From Pseudomonas sp. Q11 (GTDB lineage: Bacteria > Pseudomonadota > Gammaproteobacteria > Pseudomonadales > Pseudomonadaceae): a stretch of 64,000 bases of DNA. Positions within the stretch are counted from its first letter, which is position 1. Each line of letters begins with the position of its first letter. Location of the stretch: contig NZ_JAKNQY010000018.1 in the NCBI RefSeq assembly GCF_024494355.1, forward strand, positions 1-64,000, given 5' to 3'. The notes under the pieces are model-generated. The model had not been told where the DNA came from. It was given only the letters and a program-made list of their open reading frames with translations, and did no database searches. Both the position numbers and the translations under genes were made by a program. Below, one piece after another: positions 43,411 to 50,446 of this stretch.

Positions 43411-44685
43411 TTACTTGAGGGTGACGTCGAGCATCGGCGGGATGTAACCGTAGTCGTACTCGGCCACCACGAACGTCTGCTGCCCTTTTATTTTCATGCC
43501 CACCGTGGGTGCCTCGGTGCCACCGACACGAATCTGCGTGCCGCTTTCGTCGGTCGGTACGCTGTCGATAAAGGAGGTCACCAGGCCGTTTGGCATTACA
43601 TAGTGTGAGTAGGTCTGGAATGGCTGGGAGGACGGGTTGCCCAGCACCAGGCCGGAACCGTTCAGCGGCACGTAAGGGCCGAACAGCGAGTCCGCGACAA
43701 AACCGTACACGCCGTCCGGGCCGGTCACACCGTCGGCATAGGTGAAGGTATGGCTGATCGTGAACAGGTAGTACTTGCCATCCTGAAACACGAAGTGCGG
43801 GCGCTCGGTCTGGTCGTTTACCCCCACGGCCGTCAGCAGTGGCGGCAACATTTCCCAGTCGTCCCCGTCCGCGTCGCGGGCTACGGCGATGCCGACACAG
43901 GCGGTCTGGAAGCGCGAGTTGCCGACATCTTCATAACCCGGCGGCACGTCGCCGATTTCTGCTTCGCCTACTTTGTGCGAGCCGCGCTCACCGGCCACGT
44001 TACCCTCGAACAGCATGTACAGCTTGCCATCGTTCGGGTCGCGGAAAGGCCATGGGTCGCGGAAACCCCAGAAGGCGTTTTGGGCTTCGGTCTGGTACAT
44101 GTTGCCGTCGGCCTCGAACAGCGGCTTGACCTTCTCGAAGCCGACCATGCTGACACCGTGTTCAGTGGTCACCACCCGACCGCGCACCTTGACGATGGTC
44201 GCGCCTGGGGTGACGGCGGTGTAATACAGGTCCACTTCACCGCGGTCGTTCAGCAGGATCGGCGTACCGGCCCATTCGCGAGCGGTCGGCGAAACGCCTT
44301 CGGCCATCACACGGCCACCGAACTCCCAGTTCTTGCCGGTACGAGAAAACCAGTAGTACATCTTTGCCCGACCGTGGCGATCGTTCCAATCGCGGAGGAT
44401 GTCGTAGTTACCGTCCTCGTCGAGGTACTGCGGGTCGTTTGGATGACGGTCGGCCGTCAGCGTGAAGATCACCGACCAGCCATCGACGGACGTCACGTTA
44501 CCGTCCAAGTCGCGCAGGGGCATGGTGTCCCAGATAAACACGTCGTTGCTCAATACCGGGAAATCCGCGCTGACCAGCGGCTGAGTGGTGGTGGGATCGT
44601 CCGCCCGGACTTTCAACGCATCAGCGCGGGTCCAGAGGCTGGGTTGATGAGGGGTTACACCGAATTTTTCAGTGGTGGCTTTCAT
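43411..44685 (-). CDS. lsc: levansucrase (glycoside hydrolase family 68)
   Basis: Extracellular fructosyltransferase that makes levan from sucrose. The 424 residues follow P. syringae Lsc very closely, including the N-terminal SLWTRADALKV and DPTTTQPLVSADFPV. The catalytic triad is D53 (FIWDTMPLRD), D210 (FRDP) and E294 (QTERPH). There is no cleavable signal, as in other Pseudomonas levansucrases exported by a non-classical path. A 20-bp LexA-like palindrome lies 51 bases upstream; in P. syringae the lsc genes are known to use phage-derived promoter DNA. Direct repeats of about 143 bp flank the gene, which suggests cassette acquisition. Confidence 0.95.
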   Translation of the reverse strand: MKATTEKFGVTPHQPSLWTRADALKVRADDPTTTQPLVSADFPVLSNDVFIWDTMPLRDLDGNVTSVDGWSVIFTLTADRHPNDPQYLDEDGNYDILRDWNDRHGRAKMYYWFSRTGKNWEFGGRVMAEGVSPTAREWAGTPILLNDRGEVDLYYTAVTPGATIVKVRGRVVTTEHGVSMVGFEKVKPLFEADGNMYQTEAQNAFWGFRDPWPFRDPNDGKLYMLFEGNVAGERGSHKVGEAEIGDVPPGYEDVGNSRFQTACVGIAVARDADGDDWEMLPPLLTAVGVNDQTERPHFVFQDGKYYLFTISHTFTYADGVTGPDGVYGFVADSLFGPYVPLNGSGLVLGNPSSQPFQTYSHYVMPNGLVTSFIDSVPTDESGTQIRVGGTEAPTVGMKIKGQQTFVVAEYDYGYIPPMLDVTLK

Positions 44686-44735
44686 AGGTTATTGCCTCGT
44701 CCATGAATGGATTCATATAAACAATGGTTAAGAAA

Positions 44736-44755
44736 TACTGTATGCGCATACAGTA
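44736..44755. promoter_or_regulatory. perfect LexA-like palindrome upstream of levansucrase
   Basis: TACTGTATGCGCATACAGTA is a perfect 20-bp palindrome containing CTGT-N8-ACAG. It ends 51 bases before the levansucrase ATG, where it would overlap the promoter. Confidence 0.65.
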
Positions 44756-45146
44756 AAACCACCTTATAGAGGCTCATCCATGTGGGTCAAGCGAAAAAAT
44801 GCATTTGTGCATATTTTGGTTTTTTCTTGAAGCTGATACGTTTCAGCCATGAACGTTTGCAGAAGTTAGTTCGAGGGGAGATCGGCGACGTTGCCTGCAC
44901 GCTCGGTGCTCTGAACGCTACTCGGAGGAAAGCGCGCGTAACGGGGCAACGGGTGGAAGCAGTGCATAGAAGGATCGGTCAACTGAGCCTGCGCGTTCTG
45001 CGCAAAGCTCAACACAAGGCGGGGAGCCACACGGGGGGAGTTGAACAAAAAGCTTGATTTGTCACCGTCGGGACATCAAGGGAAACGGGGCGTCGTTAGC
45101 TGCTCGCGAGGTGGTGAGTCAGTGGTAGTGATGTTGACTGGTGTGC
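44756..45146. other. gap upstream of levansucrase promoter
   Basis: Nothing firm is seen here. A plus-strand frame of 91 codons at 44782-45057 and a minus-strand frame over the same bases are both without a ribosome site or recognisable family. The composition is less GC-rich than core genes, so this may be decayed mobile DNA. Confidence 0.3.
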
Positions 45147-45290
45147 CGCTATCGCGAGCAAGCTCACTCTCGCAGAGGAACTTTTGTGCATATGTCGCTG
45201 CCGGCGACATGACGATAGAACGTGTCGCTGAAATCAAAAAATGGCGACACGTCAGGCGTTTCAAACGTAGGACTGGCGGGAGCGGGTTTG
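45147..45290. repeat. direct repeat, copy 2 (right of levansucrase)
   Basis: Same-direction copy of 43087-43229 with the two GTCGC hairpins (ATGTCGC/GCGACAT at 45192-45210; CGTGTCGC/GCGACACG at 45221-45251). The two copies bracket a 1.9-kb segment with the levansucrase gene. Confidence 0.88.
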
Positions 45291-45308
45291 AATCGTAGAT
45301 GCGGTGCG

Positions 45309-45665
45309 TCAGCCGAAAAGACCGGTTGAAGCGTCAGCGATCATCGAGCTGACATTTGACGAGCAAACCATCACGGTGAAATGGCCGTCGTCCGATCCGG
45401 GTGGCTGACCCCAGTTTTTACACTGGCTGACATAGTTATCGACATCGACACAATCTGACTGGCCACCGAACCAATGGACATGCGCTTCGGCACCGAAAAA
45501 TCGCTCGCCAGTGTCGTGGCTGTCTTCGGTGTGGCGCAACCGCACTGCGCTTATCTCTTCGCCAGTCGCCGAGGCAATCGCATGAAAGGGTTGGTGCACG
45601 ATGGCCTTGGGTTTGGTTGGCAGCACGTCGTCTGCACCTGGGAAAATTCTCCTAGCTCCGGGCAA
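45309..45665 (-). CDS. hypothetical protein, possibly a fragment
   Basis: An open frame of 118 codons downstream of the rhuM gene and on the same strand. The middle (IVHQPFHAIASATGEEISAV, then GAEAHVHWFGGQSD) reads like real protein, but I know no family, and the start MPGARRIFPGADD has no clear ribosome site. It could be the rest of a type I restriction or other gene decayed with the hsdM remnant, or a non-coding frame. Confidence 0.3.
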   Translation of the reverse strand: MPGARRIFPGADDVLPTKPKAIVHQPFHAIASATGEEISAVRLRHTEDSHDTGERFFGAEAHVHWFGGQSDCVDVDNYVSQCKNWGQPPGSDDGHFTVMVCSSNVSSMIADASTGLFG

Positions 45666-45693
45666 CGTTCCACAATTAACTAGTCAATCCGAC

Positions 45694-46695
45694 TCACGGC
45701 TTCTTCTTCCCAGCAATTTTCTTCTGCACCGTCTTCACGGTTTCCAGATAAGCCGCTTCTACCTCGCTCGGCACCTCGGCCAGTTGGGCGCGGAATTTAG
45801 CGTACTCCATCTCTGCGTGAGCAATGGCCTGTTGGTGGCTGACAGTACCAACGCCCTGCAGCGCCTTACCCCCCATGGCCAGGATCAGTTGCTCCAGGTG
45901 CGCGAGCCAGTCCTTCATGTGAGTCGGTTCATGGTTCATGGCACGGAACTCGGCAGCATCGAAATAGGCCGAGACTAAGGTGTTCAGACGTTTGAGTTCG
46001 TCGGAATTGAGGTAATTCTTGGCGTTGGCGACTTCGGCCTTAGTGGGCTGTTTGCCACCGAAGGACAGCAGGCCCATGAAGGGCTTACCGGCATCAGCAC
46101 GCTGCATGACCACTTCCGCAGCAGTCTGGCCGTGGGCCGCGTAATGCAGCTTGTTCTGCACGGCTTTGAAGAACACCACGCTGGCCTCGGCCTTGGGGTC
46201 ATAATCCACACTGGTGGCGTACAGGTCGAGCACCTGGCGGTAGAGCACCTTCTCGCTGGAGCGAATGTCGCGGATGCGATCCAGCAGTTCTTTCCAATAA
46301 CTGCCGCCGCCCAAATTCTTCAGGCGCGCATCATCCATGGTAAAGCCCTTGACCAAGTATTCGCGCAGACGTTCGGTGGCCCAGATGCGGAACCGGGTGC
46401 CTTGCTGCGACTTGACTCGGTATCCGACCGAGATAATGACGTTGAGGTTATAGAAGTTGGTCGGTTTGGTAGAAAATTCGGAAATACCGATTTTTCTCAT
46501 CACCTCCTCCGGCACCAGTTCGCCTTCCTCGAAAACGTTCTTGATGTGCTCATTGATGGTCGACTTGGCCTTGCCAAATAGATCCGCCATCTGCTCCTGA
46601 GTCAGCCAGACCGTATCACCGTCAAGACGCACATCGATGGCGGTAGCATCGCCCCGCTGGTAAAAAATGATCTCTCCTGCGGGCTGCGGGCTCAT
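45694..46695 (-). CDS. rhuM: RhuM family protein
   Basis: 333-residue RhuM protein, a family first seen in a Salmonella pathogenicity island and often found inside type I restriction-modification loci. The N-terminus EIIFYQRGDATAIDVRLDGD and WLTQEQMADLFGKAKSTINEHI (a KilA-N/Bro-like DNA-contact segment, shortened) and NLNVIISVGYRVKSQQGTRFR are diagnostic. The ATG at 46695 overlaps the stop of the upstream hsdM remnant (ATGA) and has AAAGGAGAAC just before it. The frame extends another 40 codons upstream through the remnant and is not used. Function unknown. Confidence 0.88.
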   Translation of the reverse strand: MSPQPAGEIIFYQRGDATAIDVRLDGDTVWLTQEQMADLFGKAKSTINEHIKNVFEEGELVPEEVMRKIGISEFSTKPTNFYNLNVIISVGYRVKSQQGTRFRIWATERLREYLVKGFTMDDARLKNLGGGSYWKELLDRIRDIRSSEKVLYRQVLDLYATSVDYDPKAEASVVFFKAVQNKLHYAAHGQTAAEVVMQRADAGKPFMGLLSFGGKQPTKAEVANAKNYLNSDELKRLNTLVSAYFDAAEFRAMNHEPTHMKDWLAHLEQLILAMGGKALQGVGTVSHQQAIAHAEMEYAKFRAQLAEVPSEVEAAYLETVKTVQKKIAGKKKP

Positions 46696-46830
46696 GTTTG
46701 TTCTCCTTTCAGGTCTGCGACGATGCCGTCGATCTGCGTCCTCAATTCGGCTTGTCTTTTGCCACGATGCGGCTGATATCGGCATTGAGTGCCCGTATGT
46801 CCACCGCCTCACCAATCAAAACACGAACAG
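46692..46830 (-). pseudogene. hsdM: C-terminal remnant of type I methylase gene hsdM (frameshifted)
   Basis: Two minus-strand frames read LIGEAVDIRALNADISRIVAK and then, after a shift, QAELRTQIDGIVADLKGEQT followed by TGA. Joined they are the usual C-terminal helix of HsdM. The shift is at GCAAAA-GA-CAAGCC near 46748, where two extra bases (or one missing) break the frame. Nothing of the upstream methylase body is present before the repeat at 46881. The final TGA overlaps the rhuM ATG, which is the normal hsdM-rhuM arrangement of intact loci. Confidence 0.78.
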
Positions 46831-46880
46831 CACAGCCTGTCCGACGGGACTTGGTACGCCTTAGGTTAAGACGGGCTGCT

Positions 46881-47012
46881 AACCCGATCACTGATGGGCA
46901 GTGACAGGATCCAAATTACCGACGCGACCCAAGGCGCACAAGCCGGCGGATTCTGGCGTAGTTGTAGGCAATGGCGCAAGACAGTGTCGGGTGGGTGTTG
47001 GGGTTGTGTCGG
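46881..47012. repeat. long repeat, copy B (related to 42909)
   Basis: Second copy of the 130-base element. It keeps the hairpin at its left end with changed but pairing bases (TCACTG-ATGGG-CAGTGA), but no DUF6124 gene follows on the minus strand; the hsdM remnant does instead. Confidence 0.78.
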
Positions 47013-47043
47013 GGGTTGCTGGTTGGTGGGCAGGCTGTTGCCT

Positions 47044-47089
47044 TGTTTGGCTGATGAACCGCTATCGCGAGCAAGCTTTGCTCCCACAG
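47044..47089. repeat. 46-bp exact direct repeat, copy 1
   Basis: Identical to 47758-47803. It joins TGTTTGGCTGATGAACCGCT to a REP (ATCGCGAGCAAGCTTTGCTC then CCACAG). The two copies bracket the acetyltransferase gene. A diverged form is at 43071-43115. Confidence 0.88.
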
Positions 47090-47110
47090 GGATCGGTGGG
47101 CGCGAAGTGT

Positions 47111-47170
47111 CATGTCGCTGAAATTGGATTTCGGCGACATATCGCGCCCATATGTCGTTGTCAGCGACAT
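47111..47170. repeat. GTCGC hairpin pair, inverted copy
   Basis: ATGTCGC/GCGACAT (47112-47140) and ATGTCG/CGACAT (47152-47170). Read on the minus strand, order and loop text (GAAATCCA) match the pairs at 43132-43191 and 45192-45251, so this is the same element in reverse. Confidence 0.75.
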
Positions 47171-47258
47171 GACACTCGGGTAGGTCGCCGGGATCTGGGA
47201 AAACAACCTGCAAGTCATCTCAGGACAGGCCTTTACCAGCGAGCCATGGGGATGCGAT

Positions 47259-47717
47259 CTATAAACGCCGCGACATCAGCCATTGCTCTTTCCCCCACGC
47301 CTCAAAGCGCTCCAGCACTTCCCAGCCAAGCCCGGTGTAGTAGTCGCGCTGGTTGTGGGTGTGCAAGTACAAGGTGGTGAATCCCGCTTCTCTGGCATGG
47401 TTGCAGATGCCTTCGATCAGTTGCGCGGCAAGGCCTCTGCGGCGGGCGGTTGGGGTGATGAAGACGCATGCCAGCCATGGGCCGAGTTCTGGTCGGTCGG
47501 GCAGGTCGTCGCTGGCCAGTGAGGCGCCGCCCAGCAGTTGGTTTTGTTCTGTGGCGATCAGGCATTTCCAGTGTCCATCACGTTGGCCCGCAGCGAACTC
47601 TTGCTGCCAACTGGCGAGGGATTGCTGGGCGAATTCATAGCTGAATTCCTGGTGAAGCCACTCGGCCATCTGGTCGCATTTGTCCATGTGGTTTTCGAGC
47701 CAATCCATTTGCGGCAT
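47259..47717 (-). CDS. GNAT-family N-acetyltransferase
   Basis: 152-residue GNAT protein. The acetyl-CoA loop lies in FITPTARRRGLAAQLIEGIC and the C-terminal part REAGFTTLYLHTHNQRDYYTGLGWEVLERFEAWG (shortened: LYLHTHNQRDYYTGLGWE) is typical of family members acting on small molecules. Substrate unknown. It stands alone between repeats and is the only intact gene of its little cassette. Confidence 0.88.
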   Translation of the reverse strand: MPQMDWLENHMDKCDQMAEWLHQEFSYEFAQQSLASWQQEFAAGQRDGHWKCLIATEQNQLLGGASLASDDLPDRPELGPWLACVFITPTARRRGLAAQLIEGICNHAREAGFTTLYLHTHNQRDYYTGLGWEVLERFEAWGKEQWLMSRRL

Positions 47718-47757
47718 TTGGAGCGTTCCTTATGTTTGGGACAGCGGGCTGTTGACC

Positions 47758-47803
47758 TGTTTGGCTGATGAACCGCTATCGCGAGCAAGCTTTGCTCCCA
47801 CAG
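47758..47803. repeat. 46-bp exact direct repeat, copy 2
   Basis: Identical to 47044-47089, on the 5' side of the acetyltransferase gene. Confidence 0.88.
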
Positions 47804-48054
47804 AGGCTTGTGGCGGGCATGAGTTCGGTGGGAGCGGGTTTGCTCGCGAAGGCGGTGTTTCAGTCAATATCAATGGTGGCTGATTTACCGCATTCGCGAG
47901 CAAGCCCGCTCCCACAGGGGTATTTCATTCGCAGGGAGATTTCGTTGCCAGATGCCTACCTGCGCGCATTCTCGAGAATTACCCTCCAGCAAACCTCCAG
48001 GCTGTCGTAATCTCGCACTGAACACGCCCTGCAACCGGCCGAGATTCTATTCCA
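47804..48054. repeat. REP doublet upstream of the ynb-like operon
   Basis: GTGGGAGCGGGTTTGCTCGC near 47830 and GCGAGCAAGCCCGCTCCCAC ending at 47919 form a doublet. From 47920 to 48054 lies the leader of the operon with no recognisable operator. Confidence 0.75.
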
Positions 48055-48678
48055 ATGCCCTCCATCTACCAGCTCAAACCCGCCTTCCAGAACCTGCTGC
48101 GCCCCATGGTCCAACGCCTTTACGACAAGGGCATCACCGCCAATCAGGTCTCCCTGCTCGCCGGCATTGTCTCTGTGCTGGTGGGGGCCGTGGTTGCGTG
48201 GTTCGCCAATCATCCGGGGGTGTTTATCCTGGTGCCGATCTGGATGCTCCTGCGCATGGCGTTGAATGCGGTGGATGGCATGCTGGCGCGGGAGTTCGGG
48301 CAGCAATCGCATCTGGGCGCCTACCTCAATGAGCTATGCGATATCATCGCCGACGCTGCCCTGATCCTGCCTTTTGCCTTGTTTGCCGATGCCAGCCTGT
48401 TGCTGGTGTTGTTGGTCACGCTGTTGGCGCTGTTCAGCGAATACGCTGGTGTGCTGGGGGCGATGGTGGGGGCTTCGCGGCGCTATGACGGGCCGATGGG
48501 CAAGAGTGATCGCGCCTTTGTGTTGGGCGTGTTGGCGACCGGGATTGCCCTGGGTTGGCTCGGGGCCGGGTGGATTGATGGTGTGATGGTGGTGGTGGCC
48601 GCCCTGCTGGTTTATACCTTGGTCAATCGGGTGCGTCATGGCCTGAATCAAGTGACGGAAAACGCTCCCTCAGCATAA
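48055..48678 (+). CDS. CDP-alcohol phosphatidyltransferase family protein (YnbA-like)
   Basis: 207-residue membrane enzyme that should transfer a phosphatidyl group from CDP-diacylglycerol to an alcohol. The family motif D-G-x2-A-R-x8-G-x3-D-x3-D is present as DGMLAREFGQQSHLGAYLNELCD, cut here to DGMLAR..GAYLNELCD: the first of the two final Asp residues is Asn, which E. coli YnbA-type proteins may share. First gene of the six-gene operon equivalent to E. coli ynbABCD and, from memory, P. aeruginosa PA2541-PA2536. The product lipid is unknown. Confidence 0.88.
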   Translation: MPSIYQLKPAFQNLLRPMVQRLYDKGITANQVSLLAGIVSVLVGAVVAWFANHPGVFILVPIWMLLRMALNAVDGMLAREFGQQSHLGAYLNELCDIIADAALILPFALFADASLLLVLLVTLLALFSEYAGVLGAMVGASRRYDGPMGKSDRAFVLGVLATGIALGWLGAGWIDGVMVVVAALLVYTLVNRVRHGLNQVTENAPSA

Positions 48679-48688
48679 GGAAGTTGCA

Positions 48689-50446
48689 ATGCGCGAAGCC
48701 CAGGAACTGACGTTTACCACCTTTGACGGCGTGGATTTGTTTTACCGGCATTGGCCGGCCGTCGATGCGGCGCCGGGTGAGCCTCGTCAGGCGGTGTTGT
48801 TGTTTCATCGGGGTCATGAACACTCCGGGCGCATTGCGCATCTGGTGGATGAGCTGGATTTGCCCGGGTTCGACTTCTTTGCCTGGGATGCACGCGGTCA
48901 TGGCCAGTCGCCGGGCGCGCGCGGCGACAGTCCGAGTTTTGCCACCAGTGCGCGGGATGTGCAGACGTTTTGCGATCACATCGGCGCAACGCATCAGATC
49001 GACGAGCAGAACATCGCCGTGGTGGCGCAGAGTGTCGGGGCGGTGATTGCGTCGACCTGGGTTCACGATTACGCGCCGCGCATTCGTTCGCTGGTGCTGG
49101 CGTCGCCGGCGTTCAAGGTCAAGCTTTACGTGCCTTTCGCTCGTCCGGGCCTAGCGCTGATGCGCCGGTTTCGCGGCAACTTTTTCGTCAACAGTTACGT
49201 CAAGGCGAAATTCCTCAGCCATGACCCGGAGCGGGTGGCGTCCTACGACAGCGATCCGCTGATCACCAAGGCGATTTCGGTGAATGTGCTGCTGGGTCTC
49301 TACGAAGCCGCCGACCGCGTGGTGGCCGATGCCCAGGCGATTCAAGTGCCGACGCAGTTGTTGATCTCAGGTTCCGACTTTGTGGTGCAGCGCAAACCCC
49401 AGGAGCAGTTCTTCGAGCGGTTGGGCAGTGTGCACAAGGAGAAACACATTCTGCCGGGGTTCTTCCACGACACCCTCGGCGAGAAGAACCGTGCACCGGC
49501 CATTGCCAGTGCCCGCCGGTTCATCCTGCAAAACTTCGCCCGCCCGCTGGACCGCCCTTCCCTGCTGGACGCTGATCGCCTGGGCGCGACCTGCGCCGAG
49601 TCCGAAGCCTTGGCGACGCCGCTGCCGCACAATTCGTTGCGCGACCTGTACTGGCGCATGACCCGCGCCAGCATGCGCTTTGGCAGCAAGTTGTCGGCTG
49701 GGGTGAAGTTGGGTTTCGACACCGGCTTCGACTCCGGCAGCACGCTGGATTACGTCTACCGCAATCGCCCCACCGGCACCTCGGCCGTGGGACGGATGAT
49801 TGACCAGAATTACCTGAACTCCATCGGCTGGCGCGGGATTCGTCAGCGCAAGTTGCACGTCGAGGAGCTGCTGCGTTTGGCCATGGGCAGGTTGCGCGAG
49901 CAGGACCGCGAAGTGCGCATTGTCGACATCGCCGCGGGTCATGGCCGTTACATTCTCGAAGCGCTGCAAGGCGTCAGTCCGTTGCCGGAGTCGATCCTGC
50001 TGCGCGACTACAGCGACATCAACGTGCGGGACGGCAGTGCGCTGATTCTTGAGAAGGGCTTGGGCGATATCGCTCGGTTCGTCAAAGGTGATGCCTTTGA
50101 TCGCTCGGATCTGGCGGCGCTGGAGCCCAAACCGACGCTCGCGGTGGTGTCCGGCTTGTATGAGTTGTTTGCCGATAATCAGATGGTCGGTGACTCCCTC
50201 GCCGGCCTGGCCGAAGCGGTGGAGCCTGGCGGGTTCCTGGTCTACACCGGGCAGCCGTGGCACCCGCAACTGGAACTGATCGCCCGCGCCCTCACCAGCC
50301 ACCGTGCCGGGCAGGCCTGGGTGATGCGCCGACGCACGCAGGCGGAGATGGATCAACTGGTGGAGGCGGCAGGTTTCCGCAAGATCACCTTGCGCGTCGA
50401 TGAATGGGGCATCTTCAGCGTTTCGCTGGCTCAGCGAGTGCAGTGA
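48689..50446 (+). CDS. alpha/beta hydrolase - SAM methyltransferase fusion (YnbC-like)
   Basis: 585-residue two-domain protein. The N-terminal half is a serine hydrolase/lysophospholipase type with LFHRGHEHSGR (oxyanion region), AWDARGHGQSPG and a nucleophile elbow AQS115VG instead of G-x-S-x-G. The C-terminal half (about 330-585) has a class I methyltransferase SAM loop RIVDIAAGHGRYILEAL. The E. coli counterpart YnbC has the same fusion. It follows ynbA by 10 bases and overlaps the next start by one base (TGATG). Confidence 0.88.
   Translation: MREAQELTFTTFDGVDLFYRHWPAVDAAPGEPRQAVLLFHRGHEHSGRIAHLVDELDLPGFDFFAWDARGHGQSPGARGDSPSFATSARDVQTFCDHIGATHQIDEQNIAVVAQSVGAVIASTWVHDYAPRIRSLVLASPAFKVKLYVPFARPGLALMRRFRGNFFVNSYVKAKFLSHDPERVASYDSDPLITKAISVNVLLGLYEAADRVVADAQAIQVPTQLLISGSDFVVQRKPQEQFFERLGSVHKEKHILPGFFHDTLGEKNRAPAIASARRFILQNFARPLDRPSLLDADRLGATCAESEALATPLPHNSLRDLYWRMTRASMRFGSKLSAGVKLGFDTGFDSGSTLDYVYRNRPTGTSAVGRMIDQNYLNSIGWRGIRQRKLHVEELLRLAMGRLREQDREVRIVDIAAGHGRYILEALQGVSPLPESILLRDYSDINVRDGSALILEKGLGDIARFVKGDAFDRSDLAALEPKPTLAVVSGLYELFADNQMVGDSLAGLAEAVEPGGFLVYTGQPWHPQLELIARALTSHRAGQAWVMRRRTQAEMDQLVEAAGFRKITLRVDEWGIFSVSLAQRVQ

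Noticed and set aside
44782..45057. 91-codon plus-strand frame upstream of levansucrase
   Set aside because: No ribosome site, no recognised family, and the opposite strand is equally open.
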